From: Janthinobacterium sp.
Lineage (GTDB): Bacteria > Pseudomonadota > Gammaproteobacteria > Burkholderiales > Chitinibacteraceae
Assembly: GCA_025360045.1 (NCBI GenBank)
Contig: JANYCY010000015.1
Span: 1 to 60,536 of the forward strand
DNA length: 60,536 nucleotides
Direction of reading: 5' to 3'
Part shown: positions 47,063 through 56,312 of the stretch, piece by piece
Layout: each line of letters starts with the position of its first letter
How positions within the stretch are numbered: position 1 is the stretch's first letter
Notes under the pieces: model-generated
Databases searched by the model: none
What the model was told of the DNA's origin: nothing
What the model saw: the letters and a program-made list of their open reading frames with translations, nothing else
Position numbers and translations under genes: made by a program

Positions 47063-48415
47063 ATGTTTGAAAATCTTTCTAGTCGTCTTTCTGGTGTTGT
47101 CAAAAATCTGCGAGGTCAGTCTCGCCTGACTGAAGACAATATTCAAGACGCAATGCGTGAAGTACGCATGGCGCTGCTTGAGGCTGATGTGGCTTTGCCT
47201 GTTGTTAAGCAATTTATTAATGACGTTAAAGTTCGAGCACAAGGCCAAGAAGTTATTGGTAGTCTTACACCAGGTCAAGCAGTAATTGGCGTCGTGCATG
47301 AAGAATTAACCAAGCTGATGGGCTTGCAAAATGACGCGCTGAACTTGGCCGCAGTGCCACCTGCCGTGATTTTAATGGCTGGTTTGCAAGGAGCTGGTAA
47401 GACAACGACATCAGGTAAGTTAGCAAAATTACTTAAAGAGACGCAAAAGAAGAAAGTTTTACTGGTCTCTACCGACGTTTATCGTCCTGCTGCGATTGAG
47501 CAGTTAAAAATGTTGGCAGGGCAATTAGAGGTTGAGTGGTTTCCTTCTGATGTTGGGCAAAAGCCGGTTGATATTGCGCTCGCTGCTCATGATTACGCGA
47601 AAAAGCATTTCCATGATGTGCTGATCGTCGATACGGCAGGCCGCTTAGCGATTGACGAAGCCTTGATGGCTGAAATTAAAGCCCTGCATGCGGCAGTTAA
47701 TCCGATTGAAACCCTTTTCGTCGTTGATGCGATGCAGGGGCAGGATGCGGTTAATACCGCTAAAGCCTTTAATGAAGCACTTCCTTTAACAGGGGTGATT
47801 CTCACCAAAATGGACGGCGATTCACGCGGTGGTGCGGCATTGTCGGTGCGGCACATCACAGGTAAGCCGATTAAATTCTTGGGTACGGGCGAGAAGCTCA
47901 CAGGTCTGGAGCCATTCCATCCAGATCGTATGGCTGGCCGTATTTTAGGCATGGGCGATGTGCTTTCCTTGATTGAAGACGTGCAAAATAGCGTTGATCA
48001 GGAAGAAGCACTCAAAATGATGAAGAAAGTTAAATCCGGCAAGGGGTTTGACTTGGAAGACTTTAAAACACAAATCCAGCAAATGAAAAAAATGGGCGGG
48101 ATGAGTGCGCTAATGGATAAGTTGCCAGGACAAGTGAGCCAGATGGCCAATAGTCAGGTAACAGATAAATCAGTGGCGCGCATCGAAGGTATTATTAACT
48201 CGATGACGCCAGAAGAGCGCCGTAAACCTGAGCTACTGAAAGCCAGTCGCAAGCGTCGTATCGCCGCAGGGGCTGGCGTTCAAGTTCAAGAAGTAAATCG
48301 CTTGTTGAAGCAATTTGAAGAAACGCAAAAAATGATGAAGCAGTTCTCCAAGGGCGGTATGGCTAAGTTGATGCGTGGCATGAGCGGTATGAAGGGTATG
48401 TTGCCGGGCATGTAA
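47063..48415 (+). CDS. ffh: Signal recognition particle protein Ffh
   Basis: 450 residues (E. coli 453). Ffh binds 4.5S RNA and signal sequences and targets ribosomes to FtsY and SecYEG. The NG domain has GLQGAGKTTT (about 105-114), DTAGRLAIDE (about 191-200) and TKMDGDSRGGAAL (about 247-259). The C-terminal M domain is Met-rich (KMMKQFSKGGMAKLMRGMSG). AAAGGATACGC precedes the ATG. rpsP follows after 250 bases with its own candidate promoter. Confidence 0.97.
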   Translation: MFENLSSRLSGVVKNLRGQSRLTEDNIQDAMREVRMALLEADVALPVVKQFINDVKVRAQGQEVIGSLTPGQAVIGVVHEELTKLMGLQNDALNLAAVPPAVILMAGLQGAGKTTTSGKLAKLLKETQKKKVLLVSTDVYRPAAIEQLKMLAGQLEVEWFPSDVGQKPVDIALAAHDYAKKHFHDVLIVDTAGRLAIDEALMAEIKALHAAVNPIETLFVVDAMQGQDAVNTAKAFNEALPLTGVILTKMDGDSRGGAALSVRHITGKPIKFLGTGEKLTGLEPFHPDRMAGRILGMGDVLSLIEDVQNSVDQEEALKMMKKVKSGKGFDLEDFKTQIQQMKKMGGMSALMDKLPGQVSQMANSQVTDKSVARIEGIINSMTPEERRKPELLKASRKRRIAAGAGVQVQEVNRLLKQFEETQKMMKQFSKGGMAKLMRGMSGMKGMLPGM

Positions 48416-48486
48416 GCTAAGATTTGAGAAAAGCTTCGTGCTTGATCTCTCCCCCCTGTTAAAATTGCGGGGCTGTTTTAAGGTGT

Positions 48487-48516
48487 TTGCCTTCTTTTTG
48501 CAGGAATTTTTATAAA
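48487..48516 (+). promoter_or_regulatory. Candidate promoter of rpsP-rimM-trmD-rplS
   Basis: TTGCCT (48487-48492), an 18-bp spacer, TATAAA (48511-48516), in the 250-base gap after ffh. A small hairpin CACGTT/AACGTG follows in the predicted leader (48547-48567). No strong terminator for ffh was found, only a weak CCCC/GGGG pairing around 48452-48474, so read-through from ffh is also possible. Confidence 0.55.
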
Positions 48517-48665
48517 ATATTCGCACCTGACCGGCTGCCGAATATCACGTTAGGCTTTACAACGTGATTGTTTTTGCTGTACTTTTGCCGGTTATTCTTG
48601 CGGGGTTTGGCTATTTGTTTCATAATCAGACCCCTTTAGTAATCTCCATTACTGGGTTTAATGCC

Positions 48666-48926
48666 ATGGTTGTTATTCGTCTTTCCCGCGGCGGTGCTAA
48701 AAACCGTCCGTTTTACAACGTTGTTGTAACCGACTCCCGTAATCGTCGTGATGGTCGCTTTGTTGAGCGTCTTGGCTTTTACAACCCACTCGCCAAAGAT
48801 GGCGAAGAAGGCGTGCGTCTAGCTATGGACCGCGTAAGCTACTGGGTAGGTGTTGGTGCGCAAGCTTCTGATTCCGTTGCTAAGCTGCTGAAAAACTACA
48901 AGCCAGCTGCTGTAGCTGCTGCTTGA
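48666..48926 (+). CDS. rpsP: 30S ribosomal protein S16
   Basis: 86 residues (E. coli 82). S16 binds the 16S 5' domain. The start is the ATG at 48666 ([20 protein letters not shown]). An open in-frame extension back to 48564 encodes a hydrophobic stretch not found in the family and is treated as leader. No strong ribosome-binding site precedes the ATG. Its stop overlaps the rimM start. Confidence 0.95.
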   Translation: MVVIRLSRGGAKNRPFYNVVVTDSRNRRDGRFVERLGFYNPLAKDGEEGVRLAMDRVSYWVGVGAQASDSVAKLLKNYKPAAVAAA

Positions 48927-49468
48927 TTCAAGCCGTGACTACGCAAAAGCGGGCTTCGCTGCCTGTACCTGATGATCTTTTGATCATGGGCTACGTGAGT
49001 GGGGCTTTTGGGGTTCATGGCTGGATCAACTTGGTTGGTGATACCGAAGATGCCGATAGTCTTTTTGACTTCGACACTTGGTGGATCGGTCGAGATGGTC
49101 AATGGCAAGCGTATACGCTTGTTGAAGGTCAAGTTCATACAAAGAAACTAGCAGCTCGACTGGAAGGTGTGGATGGTCGCGATGCGGCATTTGCGCTGAA
49201 AAGTTGTAAAATTGCAGTTTCCCGCAGCCTGTTGCCAGCCCCTGCTGCTGATGAATATTACTGGGTCGATTTAATCGGCTTAGGTGTCATCAATGTGCAA
49301 GGTGAAAAGCTTGGTGTTGTGGATAACTTGTTTGAAACCGGCGCTAACGATGTGATTGTTGTAAAAGATGGCCAGACCGAGCGTCTGCTACCTTTTGTGG
49401 CGCATGTTGTGCTTAAGGTTGATCTTGCTGCTAAAACAATCTCTGTGGATTGGGGCCTTGATTACTGA
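48923..49468 (+). CDS. rimM: 16S rRNA processing protein RimM
   Basis: 181 residues (E. coli 182). RimM assists maturation of the 30S head and binds S19. Landmarks are [20 protein letters not shown] (about 22-41) and the PRC-barrel part [18 protein letters not shown] (about 112-129). The start is uncertain: a TTG at 48923 overlaps the rpsP stop (TTGA), and a GTG at 48935 is the alternative; neither has a clear ribosome-binding site, so coupling to rpsP is likely. Confidence 0.93.
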   Translation: MIQAVTTQKRASLPVPDDLLIMGYVSGAFGVHGWINLVGDTEDADSLFDFDTWWIGRDGQWQAYTLVEGQVHTKKLAARLEGVDGRDAAFALKSCKIAVSRSLLPAPAADEYYWVDLIGLGVINVQGEKLGVVDNLFETGANDVIVVKDGQTERLLPFVAHVVLKVDLAAKTISVDWGLDY

Positions 49469-50249
49469 GGCTGAAGTACATCACTTCGATGTGATTACTT
49501 TATTTCCAGAGATGTTTGAGGCAATCACTCGCTACGGTATTACGCGGCGAGCGGTTGAGTTAGGTTTGTTTGAACTAAGCAGTTGGAATCCACGTGATTT
49601 CACCGTAGACAAACATCGTACTGTGGACGACCGGCCTTATGGTGGTGGCCCAGGTATGGTGATGTTGCCAGAGCCGCTAGAAAGTGCGCTTGAAGCAGCT
49701 AAAAATAGGCAGCGTGAGGTCGGTGTTGCTACAACGCATACCGTCTATTTATCTCCCCAAGGGGCGACATTAACGCATGATAAAGTGCTTGAGCTGGCTC
49801 AAAAACCAGGTCTGATCTTGTTATGTGGTCGTTACGAAGGTGTAGATGAGCGCTTGCTGGATCGTCAGATCGACGAAGAAATCTCGGTCGGCGATTATGT
49901 ACTCTCAGGTGGAGAGTTGCCTGCAATGGTTTTGATGGATGCCATCATTCGCCAATTGCCAGGTGTACTTAATACTGCAGCGAGTGCAGAAGAAGATTCA
50001 TTTGTGGATGGGTTGCTGGATTGCCCGCATTATACCCGTCCCGAAAATTATCTAGGTATGAGCGTACCGGAAGTCTTACTTTCAGGAAATCATGCATTGA
50101 TACGGCGCTGGCGCTTAAAACAGTCTTTAGGTCGAACGCTATTGCGTCGGCCTGACTTGTTAGAAAAGCGACAGCTATCAAAAGATGAAGCTCGTCTTCT
50201 GGCCGAATTTAAGGCGGATCTGGTGATAAGCCAAGATCAGGTGGTTTGA
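49458..50249 (+). CDS. trmD: tRNA (guanine-37 N1)-methyltransferase TrmD
   Basis: 263 residues from a TTG at 49458 (E. coli 255). TrmD methylates G37 next to the anticodon and prevents frameshifting. It uses the SPOUT fold with a trefoil knot. Motifs are [14 protein letters not shown] (about 10-23), [15 protein letters not shown] (about 53-67), [13 protein letters not shown] (about 122-134) and [10 protein letters not shown]-type [10 protein letters not shown] (about 144-153). No ATG occurs at the expected place, and the start lies 11 bases inside rimM, so translational coupling is expected. Confidence 0.94.
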   Translation: MITEAEVHHFDVITLFPEMFEAITRYGITRRAVELGLFELSSWNPRDFTVDKHRTVDDRPYGGGPGMVMLPEPLESALEAAKNRQREVGVATTHTVYLSPQGATLTHDKVLELAQKPGLILLCGRYEGVDERLLDRQIDEEISVGDYVLSGGELPAMVLMDAIIRQLPGVLNTAASAEEDSFVDGLLDCPHYTRPENYLGMSVPEVLLSGNHALIRRWRLKQSLGRTLLRRPDLLEKRQLSKDEARLLAEFKADLVISQDQVV

Positions 50250-50289
50250 CCACCTTTGAAGGAACAAGCTTCACATTGGAGTAATACCC

Positions 50290-50673
50290 ATGAATTTGAT
50301 TCAAATACTTGAGCAAGAAGAAATCGCTCGCTTAGCTAAGACTCTTCCTGAATTCGCCCCTGGCGATACCGTGATCGTTCAGGTCAAGGTTAAGGAAGGT
50401 ACACGTGAGCGTCTGCAGGCTTATGAAGGCGTTGTGATTGCTAAGCGTAATCGCGGCCTGAATAGCTCCTTTATCGTGCGTAAAATTTCCGCCGGTATGG
50501 GTGTTGAGCGTACTTTCCAAACTTACTCGCCACTGGTGGCTGGTATTGAAGTGAAGCGTCGCGGCGATGTACGTCGTGCTAAGCTTTACTACCTCCGTGA
50601 TCGTTCAGGCAAGTCCGCACGTATCAAGGAAAAGTTGCCAGCTCGTAAGGTTGTTGCAAAAGCTGCTGCTTAA
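50290..50673 (+). CDS. rplS: 50S ribosomal protein L19
   Basis: 127 residues (E. coli 115, with an Ala/Lys C-terminal extension here). L19 sits at the subunit interface (bridge B8). Landmarks are [20 protein letters not shown] (about 22-41) and [13 protein letters not shown] (about 74-86). TTGGAGTAATACCC precedes the ATG. It is last in the rpsP-rimM-trmD-rplS operon and is followed by a terminator. Confidence 0.96.
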   Translation: MNLIQILEQEEIARLAKTLPEFAPGDTVIVQVKVKEGTRERLQAYEGVVIAKRNRGLNSSFIVRKISAGMGVERTFQTYSPLVAGIEVKRRGDVRRAKLYYLRDRSGKSARIKEKLPARKVVAKAAA

Positions 50674-50697
50674 TTTATTTAAGCAATACAGTATTCA

Positions 50698-50726
50698 AAC
50701 GCGGGCCGAGTGCCCGCGTTTTCGTT
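50698..50726 (+). terminator. Terminator after rplS
   Basis: AACGCGGGC (50698-50706), loop CGAGT, GCCCGCGTT (50712-50720), then TTCGTTT. A 9-bp GC-rich stem with a short T-run, 24 bases after the rplS stop and 21 bases before the next gene. Confidence 0.8.
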
Positions 50727-50747
50727 TCCATAACATCTGGATTTGTT

Positions 50748-51233
50748 ATGCGTATCGAAAGTCCCGACTCTTACGCTGTTATTGCTAGCCCAGTTGGCTG
50801 TTTGGGTATTGCTACACGTAATGAGTACCTCGTTTTAGTCGAATTTCTCCCTCGCTCCTCTTCTTTGCAGATGCCATCTAGTCCCCTGTTGCAAGATGCT
50901 GCCCGCCAGTTAGCGGCTTATTTTCAAAATCCTCTGTTTGCCTTTAACTTGCCGTGGGCTTTGTCGGTGACCGAGCATCAGAAGAAAGTTCTGGATGCAA
51001 TTGCGGCAATTCCTGTTGGTCAGTTGAAAACCTACGCAGATATTTCTCAGTGTATTTCTTCTAGTCCTCGCGCGGTAGGTGGTGCTTGTGGGCGCAATCC
51101 TTTGCCACTACTGATTCCTTGTCATCGGGTAGTCGCGGCGACGGGCTTAGGGGGATTTAATGCAGGTCGAAATGGGGTGGACTGGCTGCCTATTAAGCGT
51201 TGGCTGTTAAGCCATGAGGGTGCCACGGTATGA
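50748..51233 (+). CDS. ogt: Methylated-DNA-protein-cysteine methyltransferase (Ogt type)
   Basis: 161 residues. The enzyme removes O6-alkyl groups from guanine by irreversible transfer to its own cysteine. The active site PCHRVV is at about 125-130 and is preceded by GACGRNPLPLLI, with the DNA-binding helix VGQLKTYADIS (about 89-99). There is no Ada-type N-terminal regulatory domain, so it is Ogt-like. Its stop overlaps the xerD start (ATGA), an unusual partner, suggesting co-transcription. Confidence 0.92.
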   Translation: MRIESPDSYAVIASPVGCLGIATRNEYLVLVEFLPRSSSLQMPSSPLLQDAARQLAAYFQNPLFAFNLPWALSVTEHQKKVLDAIAAIPVGQLKTYADISQCISSSPRAVGGACGRNPLPLLIPCHRVVAATGLGGFNAGRNGVDWLPIKRWLLSHEGATV

Positions 51234-52153
51234 GTCAAGGTTTGATGGGTGAGCAGCTAGTGTTGATTGATGAGTTTTTGGATGCGGTTTGGCTGAGCGA
51301 TCAGCTATCTAAAAATACCATCGATAGTTATCGCCGTGATTTGCTGATCTGGGCTCATTGGTTAATCGTAGAGCGCAGTTGCGAATTATTGGCCGCAGAT
51401 CGTGAATGTGTGCAGGCTTTTTTAGCTCGGCAAGCTCGGGATATGAAGGCGGCGACTTTAGCGAGACGCATGGCTAGCTTGCGTAAGTTTTACCGACATT
51501 GGATTTTATCTGGGCAGGCCACCTTTGATCCAACAGCAGAGTTGACTGCGCCTAAGCGAGTGAGGCCTTTGCCGAAAGCATTGGACGAAGATCGTATCGA
51601 AGCGCTCTTGCTTGCTCCTGAGTTGGATCAAGCTGGGGGCTTAAGAGATAGGGCAATGCTAGAGCTGATGTATGCAACAGGCATGCGTGTTACTGAGTTG
51701 GTGACGCTGCCCTTGGGGCAAATCAAATTGCGTGAACGCTATGTGCAGATCTTGGCGGGCAAGGGCGGTAAGCAACGTTTGGTGCCGATGGGCGAAGTTG
51801 CCGCAGATTGGGTCGAGCAATATCTAGCCAACTCCCGCCCATTATTAGTCGGTACACATCAGGTGGCGGAAGCATTTGTAAATCAACGTGGGCATCCACT
51901 TACACGGCAAGGTTTTTGGTACATCATCAAGCAGTATGCTGCCGCAGCAGGGATTGATGCCAGTCATTTAAGCCCGCACGTTTTACGGCACGCGTTTGCG
52001 ACGCATTTGCTGAACCATGGTGCTGATTTACGTGTAGTGCAAATGTTGCTGGGGCATGCCGATATTACGACAACACAAATTTATACTCATGTAGCAACGG
52101 CACGTTTGAAATCGTTGCATAAAGAACACCATCCTCGTGGTTCTCGTTCATAA
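51230..52153 (+). CDS. xerD: Site-specific tyrosine recombinase XerD
   Basis: 307 residues (E. coli 298). XerD with XerC resolves chromosome dimers at dif under FtsK control. A SAM-like N-terminal domain (about 12-95) precedes the catalytic domain. Catalytic residues are Arg in ATGMRVTELV (about 155-164), Lys in GKGGKQRLVP (about 182-191), HVLRHAFATH (about 254-263), His in LGHADIT and Tyr in TQIYTHV (about 288-294). An internal Met at residue 6 is an alternative start. XerC is the less likely alternative. Confidence 0.93.
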   Translation: MSQGLMGEQLVLIDEFLDAVWLSDQLSKNTIDSYRRDLLIWAHWLIVERSCELLAADRECVQAFLARQARDMKAATLARRMASLRKFYRHWILSGQATFDPTAELTAPKRVRPLPKALDEDRIEALLLAPELDQAGGLRDRAMLELMYATGMRVTELVTLPLGQIKLRERYVQILAGKGGKQRLVPMGEVAADWVEQYLANSRPLLVGTHQVAEAFVNQRGHPLTRQGFWYIIKQYAAAAGIDASHLSPHVLRHAFATHLLNHGADLRVVQMLLGHADITTTQIYTHVATARLKSLHKEHHPRGSRS

Positions 52154-52216
52154 AAATTATCTCCGTATGCTAATCTCATAATTGATCCGCCATTTGGTGG
52201 TTTGGGGAGAGATAGA

Positions 52217-53041
52217 ATGGATGCAACGTGGGCTCAGAAATATCAAGACCTTGCCATGGGCTATGTGGCTGAATTTGGCGTAAAAATTATTGCGGTAATT
52301 GCCTTTTGGGTGATTGGTCGTTGGTTGATTGGCTTTGCGGTGCGTTTGGTACAAAGCTCTTTGGGTAAGCAAAAAGTAGATCCAACCGTATTACGTTATG
52401 TAGGATCGGTGATTACCGTTACGCTGAATATCTTATTAGTGATTGGTATTTTGGGTTATTGCGGTATTCAAACCACAACTTTTGCTGCCTTAATTGCTGC
52501 GGGTGGCCTTGCAATTGGAATGGCATGGTCTGGCTTATTGGCTAATTTTGCTGCGGGTGTATTTATTATTGTATTGCGTCCATTCAAAGTCGGCGATTTT
52601 GTTGCTGTTGCAGGGATTGTTGGTACAGTGAGTGAAATTGGCTTGTTTTCTACCATGCTTAATACGCCCGATAATGTGATGACTTTGGTCGGAAATAATA
52701 AGATTTTTTCCGATAATATCCAAAACTTCACTTTAAATCCTTTTCGCCGCGTTGATTTAAAAGCGCAATTGGCAGGTAGTGCGGATCATGTTGCGGCGAT
52801 GCAAGTGTTGCGCGACAAAATTGCCGCGATTCCTAATGTGTTGGCCGACCCTAAAGTCGATGTTGAAATTCTAGAATTTAATTTGGTTGGGCCCGTTTTA
52901 GTGGTGCGCCCTTATTGCCATAATGATCACTATTGGCAAGTTTATTTCGATACCAATCGCACAATTAAAGAGAGCTTGGCAGCCGCTGGCTTCCCTGTGC
53001 CTATGCCTGCGCAGACAGTGCTGGTTCAGCAACAGGCTTAA
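52217..53041 (+). CDS. mscS: Small-conductance mechanosensitive channel MscS
   Basis: 274 residues (E. coli 286). MscS releases solutes during hypo-osmotic shock. Three membrane helices are visible, the third Gly/Ala-rich pore helix being AIGMAWSGLLANFAAGVFII (about 101-120), followed by LRPFKVGDFVAVAGIVGTV and the beta domain with FSDNIQNFT. The start is the ATG at 52217 after GGGGAGAG; a TTG at 52202 is rejected. It is followed by a bidirectional terminator. Confidence 0.94.
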   Translation: MDATWAQKYQDLAMGYVAEFGVKIIAVIAFWVIGRWLIGFAVRLVQSSLGKQKVDPTVLRYVGSVITVTLNILLVIGILGYCGIQTTTFAALIAAGGLAIGMAWSGLLANFAAGVFIIVLRPFKVGDFVAVAGIVGTVSEIGLFSTMLNTPDNVMTLVGNNKIFSDNIQNFTLNPFRRVDLKAQLAGSADHVAAMQVLRDKIAAIPNVLADPKVDVEILEFNLVGPVLVVRPYCHNDHYWQVYFDTNRTIKESLAAAGFPVPMPAQTVLVQQQA

Positions 53042-53056
53042 AAAGTTTTATCGCGT

Positions 53057-53094
53057 AAAAAAGCCCCACTTTAAAAATAAGGTGGGGCTTTTTT
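53057..53094. terminator. Bidirectional terminator between mscS and clpA
   Basis: AAAAAAGCCCCAC (53057-53069) pairs with GTGGGGCTTTTTT (53082-53094) across a 12-base loop. It serves mscS on the plus strand and clpA on the minus strand, whose stop is 15 bases away. Confidence 0.9.
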
Positions 53095-53108
53095 GTGGGG
53101 CTTGCAAA

Positions 53109-55373
53109 TTAAGCGGGAATGGCCTCTTTGTTTGGGATTTCCAAACTTACTTTTCCATCATCATCAATATCGATTGTGACTTCACCACCATGGATTAAGC
53201 GGCCAAACAATAATTCATCGGCCAAAGCCTTGCGGATTGTGTCCTGAATTAACCTTGCCATTGGCCTTGCGCCCATTAGCGGGTCGAAGCCTTCGGCGGC
53301 GAGATGCGTTTTTAAAGCTGGAGTAAAGTGTGCTTCTACTTTTTTATCTTGCAGCTGCACTTCAAGTTGAATCAGGAACTTATCCACAACTTGCATAATA
53401 ATTTCATGCGAGAGCGGTGCAAAAGGAATAATTGCATCCAAGCGGTTACGGAATTCCGGAGTGAACATGCGCTTAATTTCTTGCATTTCATCGCCCGTTT
53501 GCTTGGTATTGGTAAAGCCGATGACCGATTTTGTAAGCGTTTCAGCTCCGGTATTGGTCGTCATCACGATGACTACATTTCTGAAATCTGCTTTACGCCC
53601 GTTATTATCTGTAAGTGTGCCGTGATCCATCACTTGCAACAGCACGTTAAAGATATCCGGATGCGCTTTTTCGATTTCATCGAGTAGCAATACCGAGTAT
53701 GGATGTTTGGTGATGGCTTCGGTAAGTAAACCACCTTGCTCAAAGCCAACGTATCCCGGGGGGGCTCCAATTAAGCGGCTAACCGCATGCCGTTCCATGT
53801 ACTCAGACATATCAAAGCGCAGCAGCTCAATTCCCATGGTGTAAGCGAGCTGGCGAGCCACTTCGGTTTTACCAACTCCTGTCGGGCCACTAAATAAGAA
53901 GGCACCGATTGGTTTTTGTGGATTGCCTAAGCCTGCCCGTGCCATCTTGATTGAGGTGGCGACCGATTCAATCGCTTTCTCTTGGCCAAATACCACGTGT
54001 TTGAGGTCACTTTCCAAGGTCTTTAGCGTATTTCTGTCGTTAGTAGACACACTCTTTGGTGGAATACGCGCAATCTTGGCGACGATCTCTTCGATTTCGT
54101 GCTTGTTGATGGTTTTCTTTTGCTTGGATTTTGGCAAAATCTTTTGTGCCGCACCTGCCTCGTCGATCACATCAATGGCTTTGTCGGGCAAATGACGGTC
54201 ATTAATATATTTTGCAGAAAGCTCAGCTGCCGTTGTGAGTGCCGCTAAGGTGTATTTCACACCATGGTGTTGCTCAAACTTATCTTTCAAACCCTTGAGG
54301 ATTTCAATTGTTTGTTCAACGGTTGGCTCAGGTACGTCAATTTTTTGGAAGCGTCGTGATAAGGCATTATCTTTTTCAAAGATGCCTCGGTATTCGCTGT
54401 AAGTGGTCGCACCAATGCACTTTAAAGAGCCATTAGATAGAGCCGGCTTTAATAAGTTAGATGCGTCTAGCGTTCCGCCTGAGGCCGCGCCTGCACCGAC
54501 TAGGGTGTGAATTTCATCGATAAACAGGACGGCATTGCGTTCTTCTTGCAGCTGTTTGATGACGGCTTTTAGGCGTTGCTCAAAATCACCACGATATTTG
54601 GTGCCAGCTAAGAGCGCCCCCATATCTAAACCATAAACGGTGGCATCTTTGAGGACGTCTGGGACGTTTCCTTCGACGATGCGACGTGCCAGCCCTTCGG
54701 CAATGGCTGTTTTGCCTACGCCCGCTTCACCGACCAGCAAGGGATTATTTTTACGACGACGGCAAAGGGTTTGAATGACGCGCTCTAACTCGTGTTCACG
54801 GCCGATGAGCGGGTCAATCCGCCCAGCAATGGCCTGCTGATTTAAGTTTTCAGTAAAGCTACTGAGTGCGCCGCCAGTACTTGATTCTTCTTCGTGCTCT
54901 TCGTTTTGCTCGGTGCGTGGAATGGGTTGTTGGGCATTGGCCGATTTTGCGATGCCATGGGCAATAAAGTTCACTACATCTAAACGTGTAATGGCTTGTT
55001 GGTGCAAATAGTAAACGGCATGGCTATCTTTTTCGCCAAAAATGGCAACCAAGACATTAGCTCCGGTCACTTCTTTTTTGCCTGATGATTGCACATGCAA
55101 AATGGCTCGCTGTATCACGCGTTGAAAGCCAATGGTTGGTTGGGTTTCAACTTCACCATCGCCAGATACTACAGGCGTGTGCTCTTTTACAAAATCACCG
55201 AGCTGACGACGCAGCTCATCCATATGTGCGCCGCAAGCACGTAGTACTTCGGCTGCTGATGGATTATCAAGCAGCGCAAGTAAAAGGTGTTCCACGGTAA
55301 TGTACTCGTGGCGTTTTTGCCTCGCATCCGTAAAGGCCATGTGGAGGCTGACTTCAAGTTCTTGGGCAATCAT
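53109..55373 (-). CDS. clpA: ATP-dependent Clp protease ATP-binding subunit ClpA
   Basis: 754 residues (E. coli 758). ClpA unfolds substrates and feeds them to ClpP. The start is the ATG at 55373 ([14 protein letters not shown]), 8 bases after GGAGG; a longer frame to 55394 is rejected. Two N-domain repeats are followed by D1 with Walker A GEAGVGKT and D2 with GPTGVGKT, plus the ClpP-binding IGF loop, seen as SVIGFTN. The start overlaps the clpS stop (ATGA). clpP is not in the window. Confidence 0.96.
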   Translation of the reverse strand: MIAQELEVSLHMAFTDARQKRHEYITVEHLLLALLDNPSAAEVLRACGAHMDELRRQLGDFVKEHTPVVSGDGEVETQPTIGFQRVIQRAILHVQSSGKKEVTGANVLVAIFGEKDSHAVYYLHQQAITRLDVVNFIAHGIAKSANAQQPIPRTEQNEEHEEESSTGGALSSFTENLNQQAIAGRIDPLIGREHELERVIQTLCRRRKNNPLLVGEAGVGKTAIAEGLARRIVEGNVPDVLKDATVYGLDMGALLAGTKYRGDFEQRLKAVIKQLQEERNAVLFIDEIHTLVGAGAASGGTLDASNLLKPALSNGSLKCIGATTYSEYRGIFEKDNALSRRFQKIDVPEPTVEQTIEILKGLKDKFEQHHGVKYTLAALTTAAELSAKYINDRHLPDKAIDVIDEAGAAQKILPKSKQKKTINKHEIEEIVAKIARIPPKSVSTNDRNTLKTLESDLKHVVFGQEKAIESVATSIKMARAGLGNPQKPIGAFLFSGPTGVGKTEVARQLAYTMGIELLRFDMSEYMERHAVSRLIGAPPGYVGFEQGGLLTEAITKHPYSVLLLDEIEKAHPDIFNVLLQVMDHGTLTDNNGRKADFRNVVIVMTTNTGAETLTKSVIGFTNTKQTGDEMQEIKRMFTPEFRNRLDAIIPFAPLSHEIIMQVVDKFLIQLEVQLQDKKVEAHFTPALKTHLAAEGFDPLMGARPMARLIQDTIRKALADELLFGRLIHGGEVTIDIDDDGKVSLEIPNKEAIPA

Positions 55374-55681
55374 TCGTTCACCTCCATTGTGCATTGCAGT
55401 GGCTGCTGATGTTGCCTGGAATATTGGCTGACTTCTGCGACCTTAGTGGACGCAATGTCTTTTGGGAAGACCCCACACATACCGCGCCCCTCTGTGTGAA
55501 CTTTAAGCATAACTTGCGTTGCTCGTTCACGGTTCATTCCAAAAAATTTCTCTAGTACATTGATGACAAAATCCATCGGTGTAAAGTCATCGTTTAATAG
55601 AAGTACGCGCCATAAAGCGGGTGGTGGTGAGAGGGTCGATTGCTGATTAAGTTCGGCATCGGTTTGATGCTGTGCAGGCAT
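55370..55681 (-). CDS. clpS: ClpS adaptor of ClpAP
   Basis: 103 residues (E. coli 106). ClpS delivers N-degron substrates to ClpA. The family core is [20 protein letters not shown] (about 28-47), with the Asp residues that bind the substrate alpha-amine, followed by [20 protein letters not shown] (about 48-67). It overlaps clpA by 4 bases. Upstream lies the 313-base region carrying the cold-shock promoter on the other strand. Confidence 0.96.
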   Translation of the reverse strand: MPAQHQTDAELNQQSTLSPPPALWRVLLLNDDFTPMDFVINVLEKFFGMNRERATQVMLKVHTEGRGMCGVFPKDIASTKVAEVSQYSRQHQQPLQCTMEVNE

Positions 55682-55836
55682 TTTTCTACCATATCATGTG
55701 GTTTATAATCATTTTGGTCCGCCCTCGCTCTTTTTCAAGCTCTGATCTGCATCAACGTGGGTGGATGGTGTATTTATACTTGTTTTTCCGCTGTGGTTTT
55801 TTTATTGAGTAAATCCATCTATTTTTAGAATTTTAC
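55682..55836. other. Intergenic DNA upstream of clpS and csp
   Basis: About 155 bases between the clpS start and the candidate csp promoter. It is AT-rich toward 55795-55835, which could include UP-element DNA for the csp promoter. A clpS promoter must lie here on the minus strand, but I could not define it. No gene is visible. Confidence 0.4.
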
Positions 55837-55866
55837 TTGACCTACGGTGTAAAAGTCGCGTAAAAA
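55837..55866 (+). promoter_or_regulatory. Candidate promoter of the first cold-shock gene
   Basis: TTGACC (55837-55842), an 18-bp spacer, TAAAAA (55861-55866). The -35 is good and the -10 mediocre. Initiation near 55873 would give a 5' leader of about 120 bases, similar to the long leaders of cspA-family mRNAs. Confidence 0.5.
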
Positions 55867-55926
55867 GGTGGCTCGAGTTTGATGTACAAGTTTCTGCAGT
55901 ACCGGTTTGGCCGTTTTGCTGGTCTT

Positions 55927-55963
55927 GGACCTCAAACCTCATGGTGCCTCTTCGAGGCGGTTC
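55927..55963 (+). promoter_or_regulatory. Structured 5' leader element of the first cold-shock gene
   Basis: An outer stem GGACC/GGTTC (55927-55931 with 55959-55963, one G-U) encloses a hairpin GCCTC-TTC-GAGGC (55946-55958). It is followed by CATGTTTT and the ribosome-binding site GATAGGAA. The same two-stem layout occurs before the second csp gene with different base pairs, so it looks like a conserved RNA element. Confidence 0.6.
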
Positions 55964-55994
55964 ATGTTTTACAAGTTGATAGGAAAGACCCCAA

Positions 55995-56198
55995 ATGGCT
56001 CTGGGCACTGTTAAGTGGTTCAATGATTCTAAAGGCTTCGGCTTTGTTACTCCAGACGAAGGCGGCGAAGACATCTTCGCTCACTTCTCCGCGATCAACA
56101 TGCCAGGCTTCAAAACCTTGAAAGAAGGCCAACGCGTTTCTTTCGAGATCACCAATGGTGCTAAAGGCAAACAAGCCTCTAACATCCAAGCTGCTTAA
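55995..56198 (+). CDS. Cold-shock protein, CspA family, first copy
   Basis: 67 residues. An OB-fold single-strand nucleic-acid chaperone. RNP1 KGFGFV (about 15-20) and RNP2-type DIFAHFS (about 27-33) are intact. The protein is identical to the second copy except for one residue (Glu versus Asp in VSFEITNG). The coding sequences differ at only about nine of 204 bases, indicating a recent tandem duplication or gene conversion. An AGGAAAG site precedes the ATG. The number and position relative to clpS resemble cspD-clpS-clpA, but the family member cannot be fixed, so no symbol is given. Confidence 0.95.
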   Translation: MALGTVKWFNDSKGFGFVTPDEGGEDIFAHFSAINMPGFKTLKEGQRVSFEITNGAKGKQASNIQAA

Positions 56199-56220
56199 TC
56201 TCAGCTAGGTGATATGGTAT

Positions 56221-56240
56221 CCCGCTCACGCGGGTTTTTT
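56221..56240 (+). terminator. Terminator after the first cold-shock gene
   Basis: CCCGC-TCAC-GCGGG (56221-56234) followed by TTTTTT. The 5-bp stem is short but GC-rich with a perfect T-run. The leader element of the second csp gene begins only two bases later, with no room for a separate promoter between them. Confidence 0.75.
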
Positions 56241-56241
56241 C

Positions 56242-56281
56242 GGACCAATCCCTTAATCGGGCCTCATTTCTGAGGTGGTCC
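56242..56281 (+). promoter_or_regulatory. Structured 5' leader element of the second cold-shock gene
   Basis: An outer stem GGACCA/TGGTCC (56242-56247 with 56276-56281) encloses CCTCA-TTTC-TGAGG (56262-56275), followed by CATGTTTC and GATAGGAA. It matches the layout before the first copy, with compensating changes in the stems. Confidence 0.6.
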
Positions 56282-56312
56282 ATGTTTCATCGTTTAGATA
56301 GGAAGTGCCAAA

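Noticed and set aside
48564-48665. N-terminal hydrophobic extension of rpsP
   Set aside because: S16 is a soluble 80-90 residue protein starting [10 protein letters not shown], and the extension is leader sequence.
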